Below, in pieces: positions 10,609-22,306 of a stretch of DNA of 64,000 nt; the stretch's first letter is position 1; the number at the start of each line of letters is the position of its first letter. The stretch comes from Craterostigma plantagineum (taxonomy: Eukaryota; Streptophyta; Magnoliopsida; Lamiales; Linderniaceae). A program made the translations under genes and the position numbers. Under the pieces are notes generated by a model. That model made no database searches. It saw nothing but the letters and a program-made list of their open reading frames with translations, and was not told the DNA's origin. The stretch is taken from contig JAPQWV010000753.1 in NCBI GenBank assembly GCA_027422505.1, positions 62,001-126,000 on the forward strand. The letters are read 5' to 3'.

Positions 10609-12127
10609 TCAACCTAAAATCAAACCAAAAAAAAAAAAAAAGAAGAAAAAAAACACCTCAAGGAGGCTGCCCGAAGAAGATTTAAGTCCGGGGAAACCGA
10701 CATCATAACATATGGTCCCATCGGGCTTATAAAGCCCGTAATACTTCTCAGAACCAGCGCCGGGCTTCAAATCCTCATTGAACAGGGCAAAGACGTAAGC
10801 TTTCAACACAACATTCGGCCTAAAAGGCGTACCCTTTCTCTTCGCCAGCCTCTTACGCAGATTATAGTTGTACATCCTCGCATTACTCTGCGTAGCGCCG
10901 GGCTCGCCTTGGTCGCCGTGCGAAGCCCAGCCCGTCTCTGTTATTACAACTTCCATTTTCTTGAAACCGGCGTCTTCTAACGCCACGTAAGCAGCGTCTA
11001 TCTGAGCATCGAGCAAGTTATCGTAGCGCAGCCCAGTTTTGTTGTCGTATATCTCCTCCGTAGGGTTAAAGAGTGCGTAGTTTACATCGATCTTCCCTGG
11101 GTTGTAAGTATAGGCAAGAAAAGGGTATGCATTCAAACAAAAGGGTGACTCTATCTCTTTAAAGAAATTCAAGAGGGGCTTCATCAGCTGAGCCACGCCT
11201 TCCTTGAAAGTGCACGAAGAGGGAGGAAAAGAGTCGACGAAAACTCCCTGGGAATGTGAAGTTGTGATCTGTACAACGTTTTCTATCCCCAGCTTCTTGG
11301 TGGCGTTGTGTACGTTTCTTACAGCCCCCAATAAGGCTAATGCCAGGTCGTAATCGCTGCCTCCAAGGACCTCGTTTCCAACTGCTATTCCAACGATGTG
11401 AGTTTCGGGCAGGAATGCCTTGACGTTGTCCTTAACCCAGGCAAAGGCGTGGTCTGAATTTGAGCTTATGTCTTTTACGTAGTCGTTTGGAAGACCGACG
11501 ACTAATTCCAGCCCAGTTCCTTTGAAGGCGTTGAGAACACTGTGGTCTGCGTCGTAGATTCTAACATTCTTTATCATTGCAGCTCTTAGTAGGGTAGCTA
11601 CTTTCTCGGGTGAAGGGATGTTATCTGCTATTCTACCGTAGTTTATCCCATATGTTCCAGTGAATGCTGTTGCCGAGTGAGCTGAAAAGAAAAAAGAAAC
11701 CAATAACTGCGTCGTAACCGTAGGAAAAAGTTAAGTAATGCATCGAATCAATCGAAAGTGAGTTTACATAAATATCGTTTTTCGGGAAAGCTTGTAGGGA
11801 CATAAGTTGCCTTGTTCATATGAACTCTTGTAGACAAGGAGCTCCATAGAAATTTAACTCCAACTAAATTCAAACAGTTAAGCTCAGAGAGATAGGCAGT
11901 ATGTAGCAAATCATATTCAAACCCAGATCACTAGAAGGCCTATGAATACCCAGTCAATCGCAAAAGAGCAAAAAGAGAAGAGGAAAAGCAACATAGTTCT
12001 TCATTAAGCAAATCCTAACCTCAGCATAATTGAAATCCAATAATAGCTTATCGAAACAACTACATAAAGGGTTACCTTTAAGCCCAAACAGGCATACCAG
12101 GAACAGTAATTGCAGCGCATTCCTCAT
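10609..12127 (-). CDS. Glucan endo-1,3-beta-glucosidase, GH17 family (unit A copy)
   Basis: Two exons on the minus strand. Exon 1 (12076-12127) encodes MRNALQLLFLVCLFGLK, most of a signal peptide, with an in-frame stop two codons upstream of the ATG. A 394-bp GT-AG intron follows, and exon 2 starts at 11681 (AHSATAFTGTYGINYGR). The GH17 barrel is complete: acid/base Glu in GIAVGNEVLGG and nucleophile Glu in VVITETGWASHGD. The family hydrolyses beta-1,3-glucan (callose) in the cell wall or at plasmodesmata. The protein is about 375 residues. After SSSGSLLE the frame runs into a phenylalanine homopolymer (poly-A on the plus strand) with no usual C-terminal tail, so the 3' end may be truncated or may use a donor at GAG|GTGTTT. 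It is probably functional up to the domain end. Confidence 0.87.
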
Positions 12128-12610
12128 CACCTATCAGATCCTCCTTCCCCTCATTCGGACTAAGAAATCGAGCTTTAGGCTGGTTTTCTCTGATTAAAAA
12201 CACCACCCGCCATAAAACAACTTCTCGAATCTCCACAAACCAGAGTAGCAATAATCAAAATCGCACAGGGTTTATGCTCGGCAACTCACGATTTGTTCCA
12301 AAAAATCGGAAGTTCAATAATCAGAGATCAATCATGGATAGCATAAGGTGGCAAGAAATTATTGTACGGAAGCTGAATTAATTGGTCCTTTTCTTGTTGA
12401 CTTGGGTTGGTGTGCGTCGTCTTCAAGCTGGCGTCTGTGTCTACTTTTATTTGTAGACGTGTGTTTGATTGGGTAGTAATAGCAGATGACAATATTCTTT
12501 CCTTTTACCTTGTTACTTCGCATGACAATTTTTGTAGAATATCTCCCCACTTTGGAAACAAAACCACCAGTCGCATGATTATGCCGTGACCTACACGCTC
12601 CGGGCCAAAT
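12128..12610. other. Upstream region of the glucanase gene (unit A)
   Basis: 5' UTR and probable promoter of the minus-strand glucanase. Also present in unit C (62347-62828) and, diverged, beyond the degraded copy (to about 25190). No clear TATA box could be assigned. Confidence 0.55.
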
Positions 12611-13138
12611 TTGTAGAAGGGAAAAATTACTTATCAGTTCTTTTTTAAGTTTAAACATTTTCTTAAATACCATCTAATTATTTCTTCATATTCAATACCC
12701 TACCGTGAAAAGTTTCCTATTGAATGGGTTCTACCAACAAAGATTGTTATTATACCAACGGTTCATATTATTATACCAAATTTATTTTAACAGCATTATA
12801 CCAATTGTTATCACTGTTATACCAAGAAATAATGTTTTAATATTTTAAAATAAGAAGTGATTTTTAAAGCTTATACTACGAAAGACGATTATTATACCTA
12901 CAAAATCAAATATTATATGAACAAAAATCAAATAACTATATCAATAGATTCACTTATTATACTAATAAAATCATTTATTATATTATTACAAATAGACCTG
13001 ATTATTATACCAAAAAATATTAATCGAATTTGCTCTTAAAAATATTCCAGCAAATGCTGCCATACTAGCACCTGATTATTTTACCAACAAATTCGCAATT
13101 GCTTAACAATTATTATACCAACAGCGAACGTAATTATA

Positions 13139-13408
13139 CTAAACTTATGCACACTCAAAGTGTGTGCTATTTATATAAATAGTTTTTATTAAATTTGTTT
13201 TAGTTTGAAATACTTCATAGAAATCATAATTTGAATTTAATTTGTATGTCTTAAATATGTAAAAAGAAAAAATTGATTTATTATAAGTGTAAAAGTATGA
13301 AGTGATTAACAAAGGTAGTTATTTAATTTTATTAATTATATTTTTTAGTCTCAAGACAGACCATTTCACGGTTTATCCAAGCCCTCACCCTTAATATAAT
13401 AGAATAGA
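13139..13408 (-). mobile_element. Small non-autonomous Helitron (unit A)
   Basis: On the minus strand it starts A|TCTATTCTATTATATTAAGG, a typical plant Helitron 5' end, and finishes with a hairpin (CACACTTTGAGTGTG) followed shortly by TTAG|T, a slightly altered CTRR end. It resembles the element at 16926-17157. It has no coding capacity. Confidence 0.6.
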
Positions 13409-13729
13409 TACTAGCCTTTCTAGTATACCGACATAAACGGAAATCTTACCAACTAACTCAAACAATTATAAAAGAACGCTGATTGTACCAACAACTCAAT
13501 TATAATTTTATTATTTGGCAACCAATTCCTTATTATACCAACTAGGGTCTATATTATACCATCAACACGAGCCATTATACCACAAAGAACCAATTATACT
13601 AATCTCAGTATTTGTCATACCAACAATACTTTTTTAAAAAACTTATGATATTCAATAGTTTTCTAAATACCAACAAAATTAGAAATTATACCAACTTGTT
13701 CAAATAATTTTACTTGTACTTGTGATTAT

Positions 13730-14073
13730 TGTTAAATTGAAGGTTCCAACCTAAAATCAATTGGTATTAGGTGGAGATGCCTATTTGATTTTTATACTGA
13801 GCCGTGTGATATTAATTTCCCGATGTGGGACTGAAATTCTCAACACGCCCCCCTCACGTGTGGCACGATTCAAAGCCTAACACGTGGACATATGAAATCG
13901 GGTGACGGTGAGTGAAATCTGCGTGATAACACGCAGATCGAACCCGCTCTGATACCATGTAAAATTGAGGGTTCCAACCTAAAACCAATTGGTATTAGGT
14001 GGAGATGCCTCTTTGATTTATATACTGAGTCTGATGATATTAATTTCCCAATGTGGGACTGAAATTCTCAACA
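13730..14073 (-). mobile_element. TRIM retrotransposon, 344 bp, complete
   Basis: Two 116-bp direct LTRs (13730-13845, TGTTAAATTGAAGG...CTCAACA, and 13958-14073, TGTAAAATTGAGGG...CTCAACA) enclose 112 bp. The reverse complement of a tRNA-Met primer site (GCTCTGATACCA, 13946-13957) touches the right LTR, so the element reads on the minus strand. The 5-bp target duplication ATTAT is perfect (13725-13729 and 14074-14078). The two LTRs differ at several sites, so it is not brand new. Confidence 0.88.
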
Positions 14074-15044
14074 ATTATTATACCAACAAACTTAACTATA
14101 ATTTATCGTTTTCCGAACCAACTCTTGACCATTATATTATACCAACAACATTGACTATTATACCAACAAATGATATGATTATAATATCAGTCTTGATTAT
14201 TCGACCAACAAATTATTATACCAACAATTTACATTATTATACCAAATATTTTTATTTTAGCAATATTAAAGTTAAAAATGTTCTATAAGCATTAGAATAA
14301 TCATAATGACGTAAGCATCATATAATATCATTAAAGTTAACAACACGTCGTGAATAACTAAATAACAATTAACAAGAGTTATCAAGGTAGTTTATTCCAA
14401 ACTAACTGAGTAGTTTGGAGATCAATAATTTCATTAACAATAACCAAGCTCATCAAGTCATCATCATCCAAGAATTGAAGCGATCATTCTCACTATATAT
14501 AGTTGATTACATACCTAATAAGTCATCTAATCTTTATGTCTTACCAACTTTCTTCACATTTGGAACGAGCAACTACAATTATTATCGTAGACATTCATTC
14601 TTGTTTTGGTCGCTTAAATGGTTGGGATCACCATAGTCGTTTGTTGGTATATTAGAAAACTTTCGAATATCACAAATTTTTTAAAAAAAATTATTTGTTG
14701 GTAAGATAAATATTGGTACTAGTATAATTAGATTTATTGTTGGTTTAATAAGTGTAAAACAATTGTTCAACATTTGTTGGTCTAATAGCAAATGATGTTG
14801 CTATAATGACGTTTCTTGTTGGTAGAATTGGTTGAAAAATAATAAAACTGTAAATGATTGTGTTGATATAATAAGAAGAAACACATTAATAAAATGATTA
14901 CTTGGTATGATAATCAAAGTCGTTGGTTTGATAATTTGATTATCAAATAATCAGGAATGATAGTATAATTATGTCTTTTGTTGGTATATTGTTGGTACAA
15001 TTGATGTATTTATATATCTTTAATTAAAAAATAGATATATTTCT

Positions 15045-15215
15045 TAAGAATTGGTGGGCTTGCCCGCGGCCCGACAAAGTCCGAGTATTGAGCGGGCCTG
15101 CACATACAGGCAAGCATCCTGCCCGGCCCTAATCCTGCCCGCATCCTGATGCCCGGCCCAACTCACATCCTTTCTGGCCCAGCCCACGGGCTGCGGGTCT
15201 ACTTGACATCTTTAG
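15045..15215. mobile_element. Fragment of a GC-rich hAT-type MITE
   Basis: A short island of GGGCTTGCCCGCGGCCCG-type sequence, ending CGGGTCTACTTGACATC, lies inside the AT-rich transposon. It belongs to the GGGCCCG-rich MITE type seen at 166, 34281 and 23589 but lacks complete ends. Confidence 0.5.
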
Positions 15216-16036
15216 GTACCATAATAATTAGGTCCTCTAATTGTAAAACAATATTGTGTATTGGTTGAATAAGTAATTCTATTATCACAATTAGATCTTT
15301 TTATTGGTATAATAATTGTAAAAATCCTTCAGTATTTGTTGGTATAATAACCAAAATTGTTGGTTAATCGTATCATGTGTTGGTATATTTATGTGCAAAT
15401 TTAGTCAATATATGGTTGTATAATAAACAAGTTTGTTGTACGATGTTATACAGTGTACTTTGAGTAGAATAACTAAAACATTTGATCGGCCTTATTGGTA
15501 TAATAGTTAGAAATTAGATGGAAAAATAATAATATAGTGAATAAGTTTGTTGGTATAATACACTGATTATTGGTATAATTATATGAAAATTTGCAAATAT
15601 TTCCTTTTGTTGGTATAATATTTGTCTTTCGTGGTATTCGTATATAGAATAATAACAACACTATTTCTTGGTATAATAGTGTTAACGATTGGTACAAAAT
15701 CTTAAATTTGACTTAGTATAACAATGAGACAATTGGTATAATACATGTTTTTATTGGTAGAATGATATCTTTAACATTTGGTATAATTACTTGTTGTAAT
15801 GGTACGATACTTCTGCCATGTGATATAAAAATCTGGAAGTTTTTTAAATCATTGAAGAAGGGTCATGTTCGTCATTTCAAGCAACTTTTCACAGACGGGT
15901 ACTGATCAGGAAGAAATAATTCAAGGGGTGTTTAAGATGAATTTTAAACTTCAAATGGGACTGATAAGGAGTTTTCCCATTATACAAGGATATTTTTGAA
16001 ACGTTTCTTTAAACCATGTTATAACCTAATTCAAGA

Positions 16037-16664
16037 TAGGGGTGTTCAAATTTCAGATAAAACCGAAAAAACCGACCGAACCGAAAAGAATCAAACCGAA
16101 AAAACCGAACCGAATTGTGAAAAACCGAACTGAACCAAATTAAAATAGTTCGGATATCGGATTAAGCATACGTAACACTGAAAAACCGAACCAAAATTAT
16201 CATTCTATATTAGAAATACAAAATATTAATAATCATTTGTTTTTCTCCCATAACGAAAACAACACAGTAAATATAATTTCATTTTTTTATACTTTTTTTT
16301 TCCATTTTTAGGTGATGTTTTTCTCACCAATCAAATATTTTTTCTCCCAAAGAACTTATAGTATCTTCAGATGAATGTTTGTATATTTTTGTAAGATTTT
16401 GTTCCATTTTCATGTTGTTTTTCGGACCTTTGAATTGTTTTTGTAACATATCACGTTCCATAAATCTTCTTTGTTTTAATAACCATAAATTGTTTTATGT
16501 ATTTCAGCTCATAATATTTTTTGTTGATATTAAATTCCTAACCGAAAACCGAACTGAATTGTAAAAATTCGAACCGAACCAAATCAAAACGGTTCGGATA
16601 TCGGATTAAGTATACGTACCAAAATTGTAACAAAACGAATCGAACCGACCGATGAACAGCCCTA
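16037..16664. mobile_element. hAT-type MITE with 8-bp target duplication
   Basis: Ends TAGGGGTGTTCA and TGAACAGCCCTA are inverted repeats, and both flanks are ATTCAAGA (16029-16036 and 16665-16672). The interior is packed with AAACCGAAC/ACCGAACCG motifs near both ends and an AT-rich middle. No transposase. Confidence 0.85.
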
Positions 16665-16925
16665 ATTCAAGATATATAATTGAAGACTGAAGTATTTAGA
16701 ATACGGACTTTAACATAGAAAATATCTCTCTGACAATTGTAACTGTAACAACTCACTTTCAAGTAATCTTGCCAATTTAGACGAACATTGTAAACTTCGG
16801 TAGGCATTAGCCGTTCCGGAAATTAGACGATACTCATTCGTCATTGTTTTTATTTTCATATATCAAATAAGCTAATTTTCGACCATTAAATGTGTACCGT
16901 ACTTATCCAAGGCATTCTAAATGAA

Positions 16926-17157
16926 CTAGTATTTCTGACACACCGACGTGTGTGTGAAATAAAAAAGTTAATTATTATTAAACATATTTACTAAGTAATT
17001 TACTAAAAATAGGATTTTGTTGTTATTATGAGCCGTGTCATAGTAAGTTTTTTTTTTTCCCATTTTTTCATAGATGTAGAAAAACTCTGATAAGTCAATT
17101 GAAACAGACCAATAGATGGTTTATCCGAGCTCTTCACACTTAATATAGTAGAATAGA
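16926..17157 (-). mobile_element. Small non-autonomous Helitron
   Basis: Read on the minus strand it begins A|TCTATTCTACTATATTAAG and ends with a GC-rich hairpin (CACACACGTCGGTGTGTC), then AGAAATA and CTAG|T, the expected 3' signature with insertion between A and T. 232 bp, no genes. Confidence 0.72.
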
Positions 17158-17459
17158 TAATATTCAATGCACAATTAGCACGTGCATTCATTTTTTTAAA
17201 ATTAAATTTCTTGTTGCAGAAGAAGTTAAAAAAATATACGGATTTTAACCCAATGATTTAGTTCCGAGTCCAAAGAATGACAAATAGAAGAACCCAACAG
17301 ACAACTTAGTTTCATCCCAAAACCTACCCAACAACAAACTACAAGTTCTTAGCGAGACAAATCCCCTCCACAAAAACAAAAGAATAGAATTCATGCCAAA
17401 ACAAAAAAAGAAAAAGTAATACACCTCACAAAACCCAACAAACAAAATGCTCGAAAACC
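17158..17459. other. 3' flank of the receptor kinase gene
   Basis: AT-rich stretch directly after the kinase stop codon on the minus strand. It probably contains the 3' UTR; nothing else recognised. The gap 16673-16925 likewise shows no feature. Confidence 0.45.
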
Positions 17460-20400
17460 CTAAGGCGAGACCTCGCCAGTCGTCGGCGAAGCCCTCAAAC
17501 CCTCGTCCGACGACTGCCTATGCCCATCGTCCGTGGCACTATCAACGGCGCCCCGACTCATATCCTCCATCATCCTCACCACTTGCCCCATCTCGGGCCT
17601 TTGGTCTGGCACCGTAGCAACGCACGCCATTCCTATCTGCAATAGCCTAACCATCTCTTCTTCCTCCGCCGCGCCGCCGTCGTTCGACCTCATAATCTCC
17701 ACGTCGAACACCTCGGCCGTCCACTCCTCCCTTACGACGCTCTGCACCCACCTCGGCAGATCGACGGCGGCCGTCCCTTCTTCTTCTTCCCCTCCGACGA
17801 CGGCTCGGCTGGGAGACCTATTATTGGATATAATGCTTCTTATTAACCTTTTAGGTGAAGTGGTTATTGAACATGGTATATTGGAGCTCAGGCAGGTCAT
17901 GGGGGAAGAATCCGCACAACCACCCATTTAATTGAACATGGTACATGGTATAGTAAGATGTAGGAAGCGCAAAAGCTAGGAGAGGAAGTACAAACAAGGA
18001 AACCAAAGTACAACTCAAAACTGCAATGAAGCAATAACCGCTATGATGAAACTAATTAGCGGTTATATACTTATACATGCGTGTAATAGTGTGTAGGTTC
18101 ATGACATGCATATGAGTAAAACAAGACTGATCTTTTGTGCGTAGAAGCAAGTCAAAATGACGATTGAATTGTGAAATAATATATTGCAAACGATCAAGGG
18201 ACAGAAGTTGTAAACTTGATGGTACGGCAACAAAGATTGAATTGCCCGTAGATTTAAGGGCCGATTCCAATCGAATCGGTCAAGACCACTTGCCAAATTT
18301 CAACTCAAAGTCTTGGTCAATTAATCCCAATAATTAAGATTAAACACTTTTAGGTGAAGTGGTCATTACCTGCCGGTTAGGAGCTCGAGGAGGAGCACGC
18401 CGAAGCTGTAGACGTCGGACTTGAAGGTGGCTCGACGGGCTTCTAGAAGCTCGGGAGCGCGGTAGCCAGTGGGTCGGTGGTGGCCCGTCGTGGGTGAGTC
18501 CGAGAAGAGAGGGGTTCAGGCAATAGTCTGATAGGCATGAGTCGAGGTTGTCTTGTAAGAGGAGTACGTGGAGGACTTTATGTTTCCGTGTACTAGTTTG
18601 GAAGATTCGTGGAGGTATGAGAGCCCTCGGGCGGAGGAGACGGCGATCCTCAGGCGGGTTTCCCAGTCGAGCGGGGCTCGACCCAAGCCTCTGCTACCTA
18701 CGCCACAATTTTCGGAGGTTTCAAGAGAATGTCTAGACAGTAAGGCTAAATAAATTTGGCATCAATTAATCATCCAAGGACTACCCCCATATGCAAAATT
18801 GGCTTTTGTTTTACCTACCAATTTCGATCCCCGTGGGCTTAAAATCTGCACGTATATAGAGTGAGTGAAAACACGCTGGGTACAATCCAAGTGGATATGT
18901 AAGACGAAGTTGCAAAATATTCCGAATTTTTACTGCCATAAACCATATTCCAAATTGGACAATGGTTTTTTGTATTGTTTTCCTATGACAATGATTGTCT
19001 TTCCTGTAACTATTTCCCTTTTTCCCTCTCCTATGGGCAGAAATGAGATAAATTACAAGTAGGGAATCACATAATGTGCAATAAAGCTATAAACAAACAC
19101 TTGCTAAGGCCGAGGATATTTAAAATTTCAAGCATCATATGCAAATGTGTGCAACTTATAGCCGTGACACGCCGACATGCACAGATAATGAGGGACATGT
19201 CTGTATGTAAAAACACAACTCCTAATTGGAATATACTCGAAAGAAAACACAGGTTGTATATAGGCTACAGATGCTGTCATATGTTTCCAACATTAAATCT
19301 ATTAATTTATTTCCAGCATCGGTTGCTCATGCTCACATAGCAGAAAAGAAAGCAAATTCGCGTGGTCCAAAGCATGTAACGTAGATAAATTTCAAAGAGA
19401 AGTGAGGTATCAAAGAGAGAGTTGTAATAAAAACACTTGTTGCACAAGCAAGACCGTTGCAAAAGACGTAAGAAAGGTAGTTCCTTTTTCTTCTTTTGCA
19501 TTATTAAAAGCATTGAAAAAGGTGTGTTGTGGCATTATTAAGATACTGCTTACTACTAAGGCAAGCACAGTAGCCCACATTGAGCTTTGAAATATATATA
19601 TATATATATAATATATATATGCCATGAAAAGAAGATCTAAGTATTAAATGGATATATGCACACTCTCATGTGATAACTTGTGGGATTCTTTAACACTTGC
19701 TACAATGACAGTTGTTTCAAGTAAAAGCTAGCCTAAACCAGAAATCAATGAAGTCCGTAGGCTAATAAAGAATGTTGTAGTCAATTAATCAGTCTCTGTC
19801 TCCACGTTGATTATAATAATAATGCCACACATAAAACCACAATAGCAAGTAAGATCAACGAGAGAAAATGCATGTACACAGTACACCAAGCTGTATTATG
19901 GAAGAATTTAAACATCCAACGTCGATAATGAACTCAGCTAACCAAATAATACTAAGAAGGGTAATAAATGGAGCAAATTCATGAATTTAATATGGAAACC
20001 TAGTATGTTAGGATGATGAGACAAACTGGGTCATGGTAGAAATAGTGGGAGCCAAAGTAATCTCCTTTTTTTTACTGGAGACGCTGCTCTGTTTTCAGAT
20101 TTCACCGAACAGAGTTTTGAATTGACACAAACCCAACACATCAAAAGGATTATGCAATGCAAATGACAGAAAAAAAAAACACTATTTTCATACTTAAAAA
20201 AGAAAGAAAATAATCAACTGAGGAAGATGAAGAAATCTTACCGTGTAAGAGAGCAGATAAACTCCAGAAGGCAAGTAGTCATAGACCAGCAACTTCTCAT
20301 CTTTGGAGTAGTAATAAGCTCTCAAGGGAAGCAAATTTCGATGCCTAACGTTACCCAAAACCTCCATTTGCTGCTCGAACTCTTTCTTCGTCACCACCAC

Positions 20401-21576
20401 ATCTTTCAGCCTCTTCACCACTACAGTCGTACCTTCCTCCAACACAGCTTTATAGCTTGTCCCAAGGCTCCCTTTTGCCCAAACCTCCGCCGAAGCTCTC
20501 AACAGATCCTCCAAATCAAGCTGTAACCACCGCCGTCGATGAAAACCAGCTTAGTTCGTTCGCTTCCTTCGCCGGAGGCAGTGACGTCATCTTTCGACGA
20601 AGAAGTTCCGCCTTGCTCTGCTACGGCTCGTGAAGTAGTCGCTGCTCCAAGCGGTGGTTTCTGAGCGCTGTTTTTGTCTGCTCTTCTTCTTCGTTTCTTG
20701 ATTAAGCAGAAGGCGAGTAAGAGTATCAGAGAAACTAGGATTATTCCCCCGGCGACCGAGAGCCCAATAATGCCGGCGGTGGAGAGATTCCTGTGCTTCT
20801 TTTTCCCGGAAGAAATCTCCGGCGGAGACGATTCCGTCGACGGCGCGGGAGACGGCAGATGGGGGTTGCTGCACGGAGGCAGAGGCGAGCCGCACAGATC
20901 GACGTTGTTAGAAAACGACGACGGCGGAAACCTAGCGAGAACCGCCGGGACTGAACCGTTCAATCGATTGTTTGAGACGTTGAAATCGACGAGATTGGGC
21001 AAGTCGATGCTAGGGATTTTCCGCCGAAGCCATTGTCTGAAGATAAAGGCGGCTGAGCTGAGTCAGGTTGTTGACGGCGAACGGAATCGGACCGGTGAAA
21101 TTGTTGCCGGAGAGGTCGAGCCTGTAGAGCCGAGTCAACCCTGTAAGACTCGCCGGAAAACCGCCGGAGAGCTCGTTGTTCTGCAAGTAGACACTCCGTA
21201 GGAATCCGAGCTTCGAGAAGTCCGGCGGGAGGGCTCCGGCGAGTCGATTCGAGCGAAGGCTGAGTACTCGCAGCTGAGTGAGGCGGCTCAGCGTGTCCGG
21301 CGGGATGCCACCGACGAGTCCCACGCGCCGGGAAGACGCAGAGAACGCACCGACGAGTTCATGGCATCGCATTGAACGCCCGTCCACTTGCAGGCCGAGG
21401 CCGCTGGGTCCCATCGGAGACGGCCGCGCGGTGTGGGAGGTCGGAGAGGAACTTGAGGAGGGCTTGCTTGTCGTGGGTGGTTCGGCGTCGGTGATTAAAG
21501 GGCCGTGAAGAAGGCCGACGACGGCAAGAACTGTCGCCGCCGTAACAAACGAATGGTAGCTAAAATCGAAAGCCAT
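17460..21576 (-). pseudogene. LRR receptor-like kinase (probable inactive kinase type), frameshifted
   Basis: Three exons on the minus strand. Exon 1 (20242-21576): signal peptide, LRRs ([51 protein letters not shown]), a transmembrane helix (GIIGLSVAGGIILVSLILLL), then KKRRRR and the start of the kinase domain ([20 protein letters not shown]). Exon 2 (18370-18697): [27 protein letters not shown] instead of an HRD loop, SDYCLNP instead of DFG, and [18 protein letters not shown]. Exon 3 (17460-17817): [19 protein letters not shown] to the C-terminus. Introns are 1544 and 552 bp, both GT-AG. The layout matches plant 'probable inactive receptor kinases' that act as membrane co-receptors. At least five one-base indels break the frame (near 21360, 21025, 20518, 20265 and 18560). 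Either a recent pseudogene or an error-rich consensus. Confidence 0.82.
18698..20241 (-). other. Intron 1 of the receptor kinase gene
   Basis: Runs from donor GTAAG (20241) to acceptor GCGTAG (18698-18703). It contains an (AT)n stretch at about 19590-19620 and no credible separate gene. Confidence 0.7.
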
Positions 21577-22067
21577 TACAATGGACAGTTCGATTCGAAC
21601 TCAAAGAGTGTGAGAAGATAAAGACAAACTACAGTGTGGGTGTAGCTAAGGAATCATTATATATGTAAGTCGAGGATGAAGGAGCCGCTGAAGAGTTGCC
21701 ATCTACTTTTTGGGAAACAGAAAAAGCAGAGAGAGAGAGAGAGAGAGAGAGAGCTAACGAACAACTAATGGAGTTTGGTTTGTTTTCTGGGGTGAAGATT
21801 ACGCAAACTTGGGAAAAGTGAAGAAGGGAGGTGAAGAAGTGAAGTGGCACACACTATCGTATTCTGAAGGATAATGATACAAATGTCGTAAAACTCAAAA
21901 AAATTTTATATTTATAGGGTAAATATGAAAACTATTCTTTAGTATATTGAAGAAGTATTTTAAGAAATTACGTACAAAACAAACTCTCTCACCAAAATCA
22001 AAGTTCTTAAGCCAAAAAAAAAAAAAGCTTGTATGTTTGACTTGACTATCATTGGTGTAATTTTATA
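21577..22067. other. 5' region of the receptor kinase gene
   Basis: 5' UTR and promoter side, including a (GA)n tract at 21727-21754 that would be a CT-rich leader in the transcript. The AT-rich remainder shows no assignable element. Confidence 0.5.
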
Positions 22068-22306
22068 CTCCCTCCGTCCAATGACTTTGTACATTTGGGA
22101 TATGGCGTGGTTTAAGAAAACTGAATATTTTAATATATAGTACAATTAAAAGTTAAAAAGACGTATATTTTGACATGTCTTTTAAGAATATTAATATTAT
22201 TATATAGATTGTTTTTTATACTTTTTTACTATAAAAGGAAATGTACAAAAGGGGATTGGACGCCCGATATAGTAAAATGTATAAAATGGTTTGGGACGGG
22301 AGGGTG
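22068..22306. mobile_element. Stowaway-type MITE (Tc1/mariner)
   Basis: Left end CTCCCTCCGTCCAATGAC and right end, reversed, CACCCTCCCGTCCCAAAC, flanked by the dinucleotide TA on both sides. The CTCCCTCCGTCC terminus is the signature of plant Stowaway elements. 239 bp, non-coding. Confidence 0.85.

Larger units (their letters stand above)
12611..15987. mobile_element. TIR transposon filled with mirrored TTATTATACCAACA repeats (unit A)
   Basis: Long imperfect inverted ends: the left end (TTGTAGAAGGGAAAAATTAC onward, through TTATCAGT, AAGTTTAAA, AATTATTTCTTC and GTGAAAAGTT) is matched in reverse by 15870-15987. Between the ends lie roughly twenty forward ATTATACCAAC-type motifs (12740-14260) and a similar number of reverse GTTGGTATAAT motifs (14640-15800). 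The arrangement resembles subterminal protein-binding repeats of DNA transposons, but far more extensive. No transposase is present. The class is uncertain: terminal GGGAAAA with a weak 9-bp flank match (TTTGTAGAA / ATTATACAA) hints at a Mutator-like element. It contains a nested Helitron, a TRIM and a hAT fragment. Confidence 0.62.
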
